A DNA stretch of 64,000 bases from Haladaptatus sp. DYF46 (GCF_021083305.1 NZ_JAJFAY010000001.1:248001-312000), one strand, 5' to 3'. Counted from the stretch's first letter, positions 34,850 to 44,038 are shown. Numbers and translations: made by a program. The notes: a model not told the origin generated them from the sequence alone.

Positions 34850-36187
34850 CTAGAAGTAGGCCCCCGTGGAGAGCCCCGTGTAAAGCGCCTTGATACCCAA
34901 GTAGAGGGTAACGACGACGGCGATGGGAACGACGATACGTACCCACCACAGCCAAACCGTCTTGAACGACCGGCCGACCGAACTCCCCCGTCCGAGTTCA
35001 TCCATCGCGTCCGTGTCGGCGAACCAGCCGATGAAGACGGCGAGGAGGAGCACCACGATGGGGAGGAGGAACTTGAACACGACGTCGTTGTAGAAGTTGA
35101 GCCACTCCGTGCCAAACGTCGCGGGGACGCCAACGAGGAAGATGAAGACGCCCGTCGCGACCGCGGTCGTCGAACGCCGGTAGCCGTAGTGCTCGGTGAT
35201 GTAGGACACCGGGACTTCGAGGAGGCTGATGGAACTGGAGAGGGCTGCGAACAGCAGGACGACGAAGAAGACGAATCCGATGATTTGTCCCGCCGGAAGG
35301 TTACCGAACGCACCGGCGAGGGCAACGAACGCCGTTCCTGCACCGCCGCTGCCGGCGCCTTCCGCCCCGCCCGTGGCGAAGAGGATGGGGAAAACGACGA
35401 AGCCGGCGAGAAGCGCGACGAGGGTGTTGACGACGACGATGGCTCCCCCGTCGGCCGGGAGGCTGTCGTCGCGTCCGAGGTACGACGCGTAAGCGATCAT
35501 GACGCTGAACCCGAGCGAGAGCGTGAAGAACGCCTGTCCCATCGCGGGCGGAACGATGGACCCGAAGTTGTTCGCGATGACGCCGAAGTCCGGCGAGAGG
35601 TAGTAGTTGTACCCCGCGGTGGCACCCTCGAGCGTCGTCGCCCAAGCGCCCAGTCCGACGAGGAGGACGAGAATGGCGGGAATCATGAACGTCGTGGCTC
35701 GCTCGATGCCACCCGTGACGCCGAGCGCGACGATACCGATGGTGATCGCCATGAAAACGGCGTGAGCGGCGACGGCGGTCGGTCCGGCGGACACCGCACC
35801 GAAATAGGTTCCGGGGTCGCCGAAGTAGCTTCCCGTTGCGCTACCGACGATGTAGCTGAGGACCCACCCGCCGACCACGCTGTAGAACGCGAGCGTCAAG
35901 AGCGAGGAGAACAGGCCGAGTCCCCCGACGAACGACCACTGCCCGTGGCCGATTTTCCGGAACGCTTCGACGGGGTTCTGTTCCCCCCGACGGCCGATGA
36001 CGAACTCGATGAGCATCGTCGGGAAACCGATGAGCGCCACCGCCAGAAGATAGACCACGAGGAACGCCGCACCGCCGTTCGTCGCGGTCTGGAACGGGAA
36101 CGACCAGATGTTTCCGAGACCGACGGCGCTCCCCACCGCCGCGAAGATAAATCCTATTCGTGACGTCCACGTCTCTCGTTGTGCCAT
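34850..36187 (-). CDS. Sodium-dependent (NSS/SNF) transporter, tandem paralogue
   Basis: A 445-residue protein starting MAQRETWTSRIGFIFAAVGS. It has the helix-1 motif VGLGNIWSFPFQTATNGGAA, LIEFVIGRRGEQNPVEAFRK, and [20 protein letters not shown]. It is a paralogue of the preceding gene. An AT-rich promoter lies just upstream (36190-36265). Substrate is unknown; sodium-coupled amino-acid uptake is the family norm. Confidence 0.88.
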   Translation of the reverse strand: MAQRETWTSRIGFIFAAVGSAVGLGNIWSFPFQTATNGGAAFLVVYLLAVALIGFPTMLIEFVIGRRGEQNPVEAFRKIGHGQWSFVGGLGLFSSLLTLAFYSVVGGWVLSYIVGSATGSYFGDPGTYFGAVSAGPTAVAAHAVFMAITIGIVALGVTGGIERATTFMIPAILVLLVGLGAWATTLEGATAGYNYYLSPDFGVIANNFGSIVPPAMGQAFFTLSLGFSVMIAYASYLGRDDSLPADGGAIVVVNTLVALLAGFVVFPILFATGGAEGAGSGGAGTAFVALAGAFGNLPAGQIIGFVFFVVLLFAALSSSISLLEVPVSYITEHYGYRRSTTAVATGVFIFLVGVPATFGTEWLNFYNDVVFKFLLPIVVLLLAVFIGWFADTDAMDELGRGSSVGRSFKTVWLWWVRIVVPIAVVVTLYLGIKALYTGLSTGAYF

Positions 36188-36302
36188 GTGTGTGCTTGCC
36201 ATTTTTAATTAAGAGTTATAAACAACCCGATGTATATTTCCTACATTGGAAGTGAAATAATAAATATACGTGGGAGAGAACAGCAGCCTTTCGACCAGCG
36301 GC

Positions 36303-37010
36303 CTACGCCTCGCCGTACACCGGAACTGCGGCCCCGCTGGTCGCGTCCGCGGCGTCGCTACAGAGGAAGCACATCACGTCGGCGATGTCCGCCGGGTTGA
36401 CCCACTTGTCGTGGTCGGAATCCGGCATCATCTCGCGGTTCGCGGGCGTGTCGATGACGCTCGGCATCACGGCGTTCGCCCGGACGACGCCGGTGTTCTC
36501 CTCAGCGATGGTCTCGGTGAGGAGGCGGACGCCCGCTTTCGAAGCGCGGTACGGACCGTCGCCTTCGCCGCCTTCGAGCGAGGAGCGCGCGCTGACGCTC
36601 ACGATTGCGCCCTCGCGTTCCTGCAAGTGGGGAAGCGCGTGTTTCGACGCGAGAAACATCGTCTTCAGGTTCACGTCGAACAGCAGGTCGAACGTTCCCA
36701 CGTCCGTCCCTTCGATATGCGACCCGCCCTTCCACGTTCCGGCGATGTTGGCGAGCGCGTCGATGCCGCCGTGGTCGGAAACGACCTCCGACACGACCGA
36801 TTCCACCTCGGACTCGTCGGTGAAGTCCGCCCGATAGAAATCGACCCGTTCGCCGTCAAGTCGAGCATCTTCATCGTTCGGTTCGACTACGTCTGTCGCA
36901 CAGACGGTCGCCCCCGCGTCGTCGAAGGCGGCACAGACCGCGCTCCCGAGCGCCCCGCTCGCACCCGTGACGAGGACGACGTCGTCGCTGAAGTCGAAAC
37001 TCGCGTCCAT
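36303..37010 (-). CDS. Short-chain dehydrogenase/reductase
   Basis: A 235-residue classical SDR starting MDASFDFSDDVVLVTG; the open frame upstream is an antisense shadow of the phosphoesterase. TGASGALGSAV binds the cofactor, ANIAGTWKGG corresponds to the NNAG motif, SVSARSSLEG carries the catalytic Ser, and YRASKAGVRLL the Tyr-x3-Lys pair. The C-terminus (DIADVMCFLCSDAADATSG) is typical of FabG-like members. An oxidation of an alcohol or ketone reduction is expected; the substrate is unknown. Confidence 0.85.
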   Translation of the reverse strand: MDASFDFSDDVVLVTGASGALGSAVCAAFDDAGATVCATDVVEPNDEDARLDGERVDFYRADFTDESEVESVVSEVVSDHGGIDALANIAGTWKGGSHIEGTDVGTFDLLFDVNLKTMFLASKHALPHLQEREGAIVSVSARSSLEGGEGDGPYRASKAGVRLLTETIAEENTGVVRANAVMPSVIDTPANREMMPDSDHDKWVNPADIADVMCFLCSDAADATSGAAVPVYGEA

Positions 37011-37051
37011 GGACGGTCCAACACCGTGCGGCGTGAAAACACGCACGGCCG

Positions 37052-37822
37052 TTAAATCGCGTCGTACCGACCCAACCGCGTGCCGTCCAGCAGGTACGCC
37101 TCCCCGTCGGTGAGTCCGTCCGGCAGGAACGGCGCGAGGAAGTCCTGTCCGGCGACGTTCACCCACGTCCCACCCGTCAGGTCGTTGAACGCGGGAAAGA
37201 CGACCAACCTGCCGTCGTTCGACATTTCGGCACCGCCGTCCGCGCCGTCCGCACCGTCCGCGCCGTACTGTTCCTCGAACGCGTCGGGATTCACCGTTCC
37301 CCGCAACCAGACGCGCTCGATTCGACTGCCGCCGACCGAATCCTCCAACCGCACGCACGGGTGTTCGTGGCCGACGCACACCACGTCCGCGGAGAGCACG
37401 TCCCCGTTCGGCCACGTGTGCCCGTGAACGAATCCGACATCGCCGAGGCGGATTCCGTCGCCCGGCGTCACTGTGCAGTCCACCCACGATTCGATGTCGC
37501 CGTCGTGATTTCCCTTGACCAGCGTGACCGGCCGGTCGATGGATTCGAGGAGCACCTCGATTTCGCCGCGCTCCGCTCCGCCCGGCCCGGCGATGGAGTG
37601 CATGAGGTCGCCGAGGACGACGACCCTGTCCGGGTCGGTGCGCTCGACCAGCGATTTCATCCGGTCGCGGCGCTCCCCGGCACGGCTGTCGAGGGAGATT
37701 CCCTGTTCGTATCGGAGTCCCGCCTCGATCCCGGCGTGGTAGTCCGCCACGACGAGCGCCCGTTCGTCGCCGAGCGTCGCGGTCGCGGCGGGTTCACCGG
37801 GGACCGGTTCGACCAGCGCCAT
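37052..37822 (-). CDS. rpe: RPA-associated metallophosphoesterase (Rpe-type)
   Basis: A 256-residue calcineurin-like phosphoesterase. Metal motifs are VVADYHAGIEAG, VVLGDLMHS, KGNHDGDIE, and FVHGHTWP with VCVGHEHP. A Gly-Ala-Asp run (residues about 192-200) is a small low-complexity loop. The start overlaps the RPAP stop by one base (TGATG). In Haloferax volcanii an Rpe phosphoesterase is encoded with rpa1 and rpap1, so a link to single-strand DNA metabolism is expected; the substrate is unknown. Confidence 0.85.
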   Translation of the reverse strand: MALVEPVPGEPAATATLGDERALVVADYHAGIEAGLRYEQGISLDSRAGERRDRMKSLVERTDPDRVVVLGDLMHSIAGPGGAERGEIEVLLESIDRPVTLVKGNHDGDIESWVDCTVTPGDGIRLGDVGFVHGHTWPNGDVLSADVVCVGHEHPCVRLEDSVGGSRIERVWLRGTVNPDAFEEQYGADGADGADGGAEMSNDGRLVVFPAFNDLTGGTWVNVAGQDFLAPFLPDGLTDGEAYLLDGTRLGRYDAI

Positions 37823-39591
37823 CAGATGGGTTTCAGGGTCTCCTCGCCGGATTCATAACAGCGCCCGGCCATCAGCGCGTCTTGAAGCGCGTCCTCGACG
37901 TCGGCGGGCGTCACGTCGTAGGAATCGACGACGCCGGCGAGCAGGCGGTCACGCTTCACGCCGTCGCCGTCGTTCATTCCGCGCATGACCTCCATCACCG
38001 TGTTTTCGAGGTTCTCGGGGACCGGTTTCTCGCCGCCCGCGCTCGCCGGTTCGGCTTCCGGTTCCGCCGCCTCGGGTTCGTCGTCCTCGTTCGGCGTCGG
38101 TTCCGGTTCGGTGGCTTCGGTCCCCTCCGGTTGCGCCGCGTCGGCGTTCGGACCGGTCGCCTCGGCCGGTTCTGCGGCGGTGGTATCGTCCGGTTCCGCC
38201 TCCTCCACCTCCGTCGCCATCTCTTGGGCCGGTTCCGGCGTCTCGATGTCGGCCTCGCCGGGGTCGGCGACCTCCGCGCCGCTGGTGAACTCGGTGCCGA
38301 ACTCCTCCTCTATCTCCTCGCGCTCGCCCTCGTCGAACTCGTACATCTCGCCGCTGACGTCCTCGCCCATCGGTTGGTCGTCGAAGTCACCGAGGTCGTC
38401 GTCCGACCCATCGGCGTCGAAATCGCCGAGGCCGCCCGTGGATTCGTCGGCGTCGGGGCTTTCGCCCGACGGTTCCGTGTCGAACTCCTCGACGTCGGTT
38501 TCGCCGACGGGTTCCGGTTCGACCGGGTCGTCCGTCTCCGCCGGTTCGCGGGCTTGGGCCGGAGGCGTGTCCGGTTCCGGGTCCGAATCGGGGACGGTCG
38601 TTTCCGCGCTCGACTCGTCCGCCGGCTCGGATTCCGTCTCGAACGTCGATTCGGCGTCCGCCGATTCCGGTTCCGTCGGTTCGGCGTCGGTCAAGTCAGC
38701 GTCGCCCGGTTCGGCGTCGGTCGATTCGAATTCGGCCGGTTCCGTTCCGGACTCGCTCTCCGAGTCCGGTTCGAATTCGGTGCCGAACTCGGGTTCCGGT
38801 TCGGCTTCGGCGGTCGGAGTTTCGTCCGATTCGGTTGCGTCCGCTCCGGTTTCGACCGCGGGCGCTTCGAGCGAGACGTCCGCATCGAGCGTCACGTCTC
38901 CGGATTCGTCCGGCGATACGTCGAGGGAACCGACCTCGTCCTGTTCGCCCGCCACGACCCGTGTGGCGTCGAGCGCGACGTTCTGCAGTTCCGCGAGATA
39001 CGGCGTGTTCGTTCGGTAGTGGTCGAGCGCCAGCGGAACGCCGGCCGCGAGTCCCGTGTCCACGTCGGCGGCTTCGAGAGCGTGTTGCAGTTCCTCGCCG
39101 TACTGACCGGAATCGAGCGCGCCAGCGAACGTCCGGATGCGCGAGAGGGTCTGTTCGGCCGTTTGGACGACCCAGCGGTCGCGCGTTTCGGCGTCCACCG
39201 CGTTCATGCTCTCGGGTCGTATCGAGGTGTACACGAGGTCCGAATCATCGGGTTGGAAGGTTCGTGCCTTGCCCGTCACGGCGACGAACATCGGCGGGTC
39301 TGCGCGTTCGAGGAACGCGAGCGCGTCCGGTTGATACTGCCCCGCGTAGATGACGAACCCGCCCGTCGGGTCGACGATTCGGGCGCGAAGCACCTCGTCG
39401 CCGACCCGCTCGATTTCGGTCAGCACGCCGACGACGAACAGTCGATTGATTCGTGCGCCGGTCGGCGTGACGACGTAGTTCGGCGCGCGTTCCTCGTCGC
39501 TGTCCGAGTGTTCGAGCGAGGAATCGTCGTACTCGGCGGCGAAAATTCGCCACGCGACTTCCCGACGGCCGACCCCGCCCTGCGAACTCAT
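37822..39591 (-). CDS. rpap: RPA-associated protein (RPAP) with long acidic linker
   Basis: A 589-residue protein. Residues 1-205 form a well-ordered OB-fold-like region (REVAWRIFAAEYDDSS, VVTPTGARINRLFVVGVLTE, GGFVIYAGQYQPDALAFLE). A very long acidic, Ser/Thr/Pro/Glu-rich segment spans about 240-510. A C-terminal winged-helix-like domain (MNDGDGVKRDRLLAGVVDSY, VEDALQDALMAGRCYESGEE) ends the protein. The start overlaps the RPA stop (ATGA). RPAPs bind their cognate RPA; the linker may be an unstructured spacer. Confidence 0.85.
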   Translation of the reverse strand: MSSQGGVGRREVAWRIFAAEYDDSSLEHSDSDEERAPNYVVTPTGARINRLFVVGVLTEIERVGDEVLRARIVDPTGGFVIYAGQYQPDALAFLERADPPMFVAVTGKARTFQPDDSDLVYTSIRPESMNAVDAETRDRWVVQTAEQTLSRIRTFAGALDSGQYGEELQHALEAADVDTGLAAGVPLALDHYRTNTPYLAELQNVALDATRVVAGEQDEVGSLDVSPDESGDVTLDADVSLEAPAVETGADATESDETPTAEAEPEPEFGTEFEPDSESESGTEPAEFESTDAEPGDADLTDAEPTEPESADAESTFETESEPADESSAETTVPDSDPEPDTPPAQAREPAETDDPVEPEPVGETDVEEFDTEPSGESPDADESTGGLGDFDADGSDDDLGDFDDQPMGEDVSGEMYEFDEGEREEIEEEFGTEFTSGAEVADPGEADIETPEPAQEMATEVEEAEPDDTTAAEPAEATGPNADAAQPEGTEATEPEPTPNEDDEPEAAEPEAEPASAGGEKPVPENLENTVMEVMRGMNDGDGVKRDRLLAGVVDSYDVTPADVEDALQDALMAGRCYESGEETLKPI

Positions 39592-40862
39592 GCGTCCACC
39601 TCCGCGAGGAAGGCCTTGGCACGGTTGACCGGTTCGTCGTCCGTTTCTGCGAACTCGCTCGCTTCGAGGTTCGCGCCGTAGTCGTCCACCGAGAGGTTGC
39701 CCCGAACGCGGTACTCGCGTCCGACGATCTTCTCGCGGATGCTGTCCGCGACGACCTCCTGGTCCATCGCGTCACGCGCCTGCTGACGGGCCTTGTCGAG
39801 GCCGCCGCCGTACACCTCGGCGGTGAGTTCATCGTCCAAAATCGCGGTGACGGTGCCCGTCCCGTCGTCCACGATGGCCTTCACGCGCAGGTCGTCTCGG
39901 CCGTCCACTTGGCCGTGGCTTCTGCACTGTCCTTTCTGTACGACGCGGCCGCACTCGGGACAGCGCTGGATGAGTCCCGACCCGTCGCGGACCGCGACGA
40001 TGTTGCCGAGGACCTCCACGTCGAACGCGCCGCCGGTTTCGACCGCCTCGCGGACGGACATGCGCGTCGCGCTGTCGTTCACGTCCACGTCGCGCGCGAG
40101 CGGTTCGACGGTCGTGAACTCCGAGAAGTTGATGGACGGCACGCCGCGGAACTCGCGGACGTACACGTTGTCCACGCGAACCGTCGCACCGTCCGTCACC
40201 TCCTCGCGCGCTTCCCAGTCGGTGAACGGGAGGCGCGCGGATTCGTCGGCGACGACGCCGCTCTTTATCTCCGTCTCGCCGTCCCGTCCGTCGATGACCT
40301 TGCTCTCGACTTCGAGGAGGGTCACTTCCAGCGAGACGCCGCGGTCGCCGGGCGTCACCTCGGCCAGTGTCGCGTCGCCGCCGACATCGTACGGCACGTC
40401 GAGGTCGGTTTCCTCGCGCGCGACGTTGGTACTGTCCCCGAGGTTGAGTTCGGGTTTCCCCTCCCATTCGCGGACGCCCGCGTTTCCGGCGGTGATGACC
40501 TGCCCCGCGTCGAGGTCGAAGTCGTTCCACGCCGTGTAGGAAATCCTCCCCGTCTCGTCGGCGAGTTCGCCCTCGAAGATGGTCTGTTCGTTGCCCTGAT
40601 AGCGAATCGAGCGCTTGCCCACGGTGAGCACCTTCGCGGTGATCGTGACGTTGCCCATGTCGGTCGTCACGTCCGCGATGTCGGCGGTGGACGGCGCGGA
40701 ACTGCCGCCGCCACCGTCGCCGTACTTCCGGCGAAGGCTCTGTTTGGCTTCGTTTATCGGGACGCTGTACTCGATGAGGTTCTGCAGGTCTGCTTTGACC
40801 TCCTCTTTGTCAACACCGAGGTCGGAGGCGAGCGCCTCGGCATGATCGTCGACGTTCATCAC
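39588..40862 (-). CDS. rpa: Replication factor A (single-strand DNA-binding, OB folds + zinc finger)
   Basis: A 424-residue protein. After an N-terminal helical segment (LASDLGVDKEEVKADLQNL), three OB folds are visible (about 60-150, 165-255, 285-370), the first with AKVLTVGKRSIRYQGNEQTI. A zinc finger, CPECGRVVQKGQCRSHG, sits inside the third. It protects single-stranded DNA during replication and repair. Overlap with rpap and rpe behind it gives a tight three-gene operon. Confidence 0.92.
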   Translation of the reverse strand: MMNVDDHAEALASDLGVDKEEVKADLQNLIEYSVPINEAKQSLRRKYGDGGGGSSAPSTADIADVTTDMGNVTITAKVLTVGKRSIRYQGNEQTIFEGELADETGRISYTAWNDFDLDAGQVITAGNAGVREWEGKPELNLGDSTNVAREETDLDVPYDVGGDATLAEVTPGDRGVSLEVTLLEVESKVIDGRDGETEIKSGVVADESARLPFTDWEAREEVTDGATVRVDNVYVREFRGVPSINFSEFTTVEPLARDVDVNDSATRMSVREAVETGGAFDVEVLGNIVAVRDGSGLIQRCPECGRVVQKGQCRSHGQVDGRDDLRVKAIVDDGTGTVTAILDDELTAEVYGGGLDKARQQARDAMDQEVVADSIREKIVGREYRVRGNLSVDDYGANLEASEFAETDDEPVNRAKAFLAEVDA

Positions 40863-41224
40863 CCGAAGTTGGGACGGGATGGATTAAAAGTGTTCGTCGT
40901 CGCTAGAAGTGTGAGCGGGAATGGAGGTGGAATCGAAATCGACCGAAATTCGCTATCGCCCGGCAAGTCCCCACGCGAAGACCACCCCGATCAGCATGAT
41001 TGGAATTCTCCCGTAGGCCAGTACGAGACCGAGTGCAACACAGCACCGCAACCGCACCGCCACTGCACCACAATCCTCCCCAACCGACTCCTTCACTTCG
41101 TTCAGTCGCCCCTCGAACGGGCACACTACCGTGCGCCTTCGCGCGCCGTGTGGTTGGTCCGTAGCGCCCAACCCACCCAGCGTCAGTAGCGCGCAATCTG
41201 TCCAGCCGAATGGCGCGCGCCGAA

Positions 41225-41260
41225 GAGATGGTTCGGCCAGCGGTCCGGCCGAACCATCTC
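41225..41260. repeat. 14-bp perfect hairpin
   Basis: GAGATGGTTCGGCC (41225-41238) is followed, after an eight-base loop, by its exact reverse complement (41247-41260). No T run follows on either strand and no adjacent gene ends here, so a simple terminator does not explain it. Confidence 0.85.
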
Positions 41261-41436
41261 GGAAGATCCGTGCGAGGGATGAGTGACGCCGCGACTGAAA
41301 GGAGCGGCGGAGAGAATCGGTTGGGGAGGGTGTGGTGCGTTGCGGAGGCGGTACAGTGGTGGGGCGATTGTGGTCTTCATCGCCGCTCGGCAGTTGTACT
41401 CATAGCGCTCCCGGAAACGACTCAAAGCGACCGTGA

Positions 41437-41600
41437 GCGGGCGGGGGCTTTCGAGGTGGTCTGCCTCCTAGCAACTGAAACGACAGACCAACTCGAAGTC
41501 ACCAGTTCGTCGCGAGCTCAGTCGGAGCGTTGCTCCGACAACGTCCCATTCGAACGCTCACTGGACCGATCGGGCGGGGGCTTTCGAAGTCCGCTTCTCG
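41437..41600. repeat. Two diverged direct-repeat blocks
   Basis: The segment starting CGGGCGGGGGCTTTCGA occurs at about 41437 and again at about 41569; the following 60-70 bases are only loosely alike. The blocks are non-coding. Their origin is unknown; decayed mobile DNA is one option. Confidence 0.5.
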
Positions 41601-41721
41601 GTAACTGCAATCACAAAACAACCAAAGACGCCAGTGCGTAGCGGGCGAGTACAGAAGTAGCATCGAAATCACTCCGGTGACACCGAAAGCGGTTTTCTCC
41701 GGCGTACCGTATGTCGGTCAT

Positions 41722-42354
41722 ATGCACGTGGTCGTCAACGCCGCGATGAGCGCGGACGGAAAGCTCTCCTCGCGTCAGCGCGAACAGGTCGCCATCAGCG
41801 GCGCGAACGACTTCGATAGGGTTGACGACCTGCGGGTCGAAAGCGACGCCATCGTCGTCGGCGTCGGGACCGTCCTCGCGGACGACCCCTCCCTGACGGC
41901 GGACGACGGGCCGAACCCGGTGCGCGTCGTCGCGGACTCGCGAGCGCGGACGCCGCTCGACGCGGAGGTGGTGGACGACAGGGCGGAAACCCTGATTTTC
42001 GTCGCCGAGAGCGCGCCGAACCAGAACGTCCGGGCGCTGCGGGAGGCCGGGGCGGACGTCGTCGTGGCCGGAAACGGCCGCGTTGCACTTCGAGACGCGT
42101 TTTCGGAACTCGAATCGATGGGAACCGGACAGGTGATGGTCGAGGGCGGCGGCGAACTCATCTTCTCGCTATTCGACGGGGGACTGGTGGACGAACTCCG
42201 CCTCTACGTCGGGTCGCTGGTCATCGGCGGGCGCGAGGCACCGACGCTCGCGGACGGCGACGGCTTCGTCGAGCGAACATCGTTCCCGGACCTCGAACTC
42301 GATTCGGTCGAGCGCGTGGATGACGGGGTTCTGCTCCGCTATCTGGTTTCCTGA
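41722..42354 (+). CDS. arfC: 2,5-diamino-6-ribosylaminopyrimidinone 5'-phosphate reductase
   Basis: A 210-residue protein starting MHVVVNAAMSADGKLSSRQR; an upstream Met at 41677 falls in non-conserved sequence. It is a RibD C-terminal-type reductase: GVGTVLADDPSLT, NPVRVVADSRARTPLDAEVV and MVEGGGELIFSLFDGGLVDE are family motifs for NADPH and substrate. In archaea the enzyme reduces the ribosyl side chain in riboflavin and F420 synthesis. It faces asd tail to tail. Confidence 0.88.
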   Translation: MHVVVNAAMSADGKLSSRQREQVAISGANDFDRVDDLRVESDAIVVGVGTVLADDPSLTADDGPNPVRVVADSRARTPLDAEVVDDRAETLIFVAESAPNQNVRALREAGADVVVAGNGRVALRDAFSELESMGTGQVMVEGGGELIFSLFDGGLVDELRLYVGSLVIGGREAPTLADGDGFVERTSFPDLELDSVERVDDGVLLRYLVS

Positions 42355-42380
42355 CTTCGAAAAACGAACCGCGGTTTTCC

Positions 42381-43415
42381 CTACACCCAGCCCTCTTCGA
42401 CGAGGAGTTCGCCGTTCAACACGCTGGCACCCGCGGCCCCTCGAATCGTGTTGTGTGCGAGGCAGTTGTACTGGATTCCGGCGGGCGTTTCCTGCACGCC
42501 GCCGACGGCCACCTGCATGCCGTTTCCGAGGGTGCGGTCGAGGCGCGGTTGCGGACGGTCCGGGTCCTCGAACACCTCGATGAGCGGGTCGGGTGCGCTC
42601 GGTAGGTCGAGGGTGGTCGCCCCCGCGAACGCCTCCTCGGCGCTCGCCTTCGTGATTTCCTCGTCCGTCTCCGCCCACACGTTTTCGAGGTGGCCGTCGA
42701 GCGTCGGGACTCGGTTACAGGAGGCCGCCACGTCCACGTCGTGCTGGACGATTTCGCTCCCGTCGAACGACCCGAGGAGCTTCTTCGGTTCGGCTTCCAT
42801 CTTCTCCTCCTCGCCGCCGATATGGGGAATCACGTTGTCGATGATTTCCATCGACGTCACGCCATCGTAGCCCGCACCCGAGACGGCTTGCAGGGTGGAA
42901 ACGTGAACGCGCTCCAAGCCGAAGGCGTCGAGGGCGGCGAGCGTCGGGACCATGGTGATGGTCGAGCAGTTCGGGTTCTTCACGAGCGCGCCGTCCCAAC
43001 CCCGCTCGTCGCGCTGAACTTCGATGAGGTTCAGGTGGTCCGCGTTGACCTCGGGGATGACGAGGGGAACGTCGTCGGCCATCCGGCTGTTCGAGGAGTT
43101 CGAGGAGACGACGTAGCCCGCCTCGGTGAACTCCGGTTCGACGTCCGCGGCGACGCCGGAGGGAAGCGAGGAGAAGAGGAGGTCCACGTCGTCCGGTACC
43201 TCGCCCGGGTCCGTAGCGCGTACTTCGATATCGCCGACGTAGTCCGGAATCGGGGAGTCGATTCGCCATTTCGCCGCTTCGCGGTAGGCCTTTCCGGCGC
43301 TGTCGTCGCTCGCGGTTATCGTCGTCAGTTCGAACTCGGAATGCCCGTCGAGCAGTTGAATGAATCGCTGTCCGACCGCTCCGGTCCCACCAAGGATTCC
43401 AACGGTAACGCTCAT
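42381..43415 (-). CDS. asd: Aspartate-semialdehyde dehydrogenase
   Basis: A 344-residue protein starting MSVTVGILGGTGAVGQRFIQ. The NADP motif GGTGAVGQRF, the catalytic cysteine loop VKNPNCSTITMVP, and the late LDGHLENVW with its neighbours follow the family order. The enzyme makes aspartate semialdehyde for lysine, threonine and methionine. The open frame upstream of 43415 has non-coding composition. Its 3' end is 26 bases from the riboflavin-pathway gene. Confidence 0.93.
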   Translation of the reverse strand: MSVTVGILGGTGAVGQRFIQLLDGHSEFELTTITASDDSAGKAYREAAKWRIDSPIPDYVGDIEVRATDPGEVPDDVDLLFSSLPSGVAADVEPEFTEAGYVVSSNSSNSRMADDVPLVIPEVNADHLNLIEVQRDERGWDGALVKNPNCSTITMVPTLAALDAFGLERVHVSTLQAVSGAGYDGVTSMEIIDNVIPHIGGEEEKMEAEPKKLLGSFDGSEIVQHDVDVAASCNRVPTLDGHLENVWAETDEEITKASAEEAFAGATTLDLPSAPDPLIEVFEDPDRPQPRLDRTLGNGMQVAVGGVQETPAGIQYNCLAHNTIRGAAGASVLNGELLVEEGWV

Positions 43416-43591
43416 GTGGGATTCGATAGCAGGAGTGTGCAAGTAGCTTTCGACGGTGTCGGTGTTTGCCGTGAGGCGAGTGGGGACGACATTCTGCAAA
43501 TCGCGGACGGGCGTTCCGAACGACGTCGCTGCATGCCACGGAATTCGACCGAGCGCTATGCTAATATACTGGACGAAGCCTCTGAAGCCGT

Positions 43592-43753
43592 ATGGATAGG
43601 GTGGTTGTCACCTGTGAGGGGTGTGGTCATCCGTGCACCGTCCGCGTTCGTGACGATGGCACGTACGTTCTCCCGACGGATACCGGCGAGTGCGAGCAGT
43701 GTGGTTGTACCGAATTTTTACAGGTTTCGGGGGACGTCATCGGGAACGATTGA
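43592..43753 (+). CDS. 53-residue zinc-ribbon microprotein
   Basis: A short gene starting MDRVVVTCEGCGHPCTVRVR and ending with a second cysteine cluster, GECEQCGCTEFLQV. The CxxC...CxxC pattern (C8, C11 and C39, C42, with two extra Cys) predicts a single zinc ribbon. It lies alone between asd and the S17e gene, which is on the opposite strand. The function is unknown; many small haloarchaeal zinc proteins affect stress or biofilm traits. Confidence 0.68.
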   Translation: MDRVVVTCEGCGHPCTVRVRDDGTYVLPTDTGECEQCGCTEFLQVSGDVIGND

Positions 43754-43806
43754 CACCGCTCGCCGTGCTGTCCGTCGGTGAAAAGTGACGCCGAAACGAT
43801 CGAGAA

Positions 43807-43983
43807 TTACTCTTTCTTGCGCGTGACGTATCCCGCGATACGGTTGCGGACGCCCTTCGAACCGATGTTGGTCAGTTGTTCGACGCTGTCCTTGTTCTGG
43901 TCGAAGTCCTTCGTGAACGCGGTTGGGTATCGTTCCAACAGGATGGTCCCTGTCTTCTTCACGTAGTCGGGTTTGATTGCCAT
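43807..43983 (-). CDS. rps17e: 30S ribosomal protein S17e
   Basis: A 58-residue protein: MAIKPDYVKKTGTILLERYP, then FTKDFDQNKDSVEQLTNIGS and a basic end RNRIAGYVTRKKE. This is the complete archaeal S17e, which binds the small subunit head. The high Lys/Arg content is normal for ribosomal proteins and contrasts with the acidic neighbours. It is usually near asd in haloarchaea, as here. Confidence 0.93.
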   Translation of the reverse strand: MAIKPDYVKKTGTILLERYPTAFTKDFDQNKDSVEQLTNIGSKGVRNRIAGYVTRKKE

Positions 43984-44038
43984 ACCGGACCCTTCCCGAT
44001 AGCGGGCCTAAAAGCATTCGTTCTCGTTCGCCGCCGTC

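Larger units (their letters stand above)
40863..41721. other. 859-base gene-free stretch with hairpin and diverged repeats
   Basis: No convincing gene. The largest plus frame (41210-41641) is a Ser/Arg/Cys-rich reading of non-coding DNA. The stretch contains a 14-bp perfect hairpin (41225-41260) and two similar blocks, about 130 bases apart, each starting with a CGGGCGGGGGCTTTCGA segment (near 41437 and 41569). Similar C-rich blocks occur near 41100-41160. It separates rpa from a riboflavin gene that runs the other way. Confidence 0.5.

Noticed and set aside
37882-39681. A 599-residue plus-strand frame rich in Arg, Phe and Gly
   Set aside because: Antisense of the acidic RPAP linker; the repetitive RFGF pattern is a mirror of the Glu/Ser/Asp repeats.
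41210-41641. A 143-residue frame in the rpa-arfC gap
   Set aside because: Cys/Ser/Arg-rich, spans the perfect hairpin and repeat blocks, and lacks the acidic composition of true genes here.
43807-43983. Possible frameshift in rps17e
   Set aside because: On recounting the bases the frame is uninterrupted from ATG to TAA and gives a complete 58-residue S17e.
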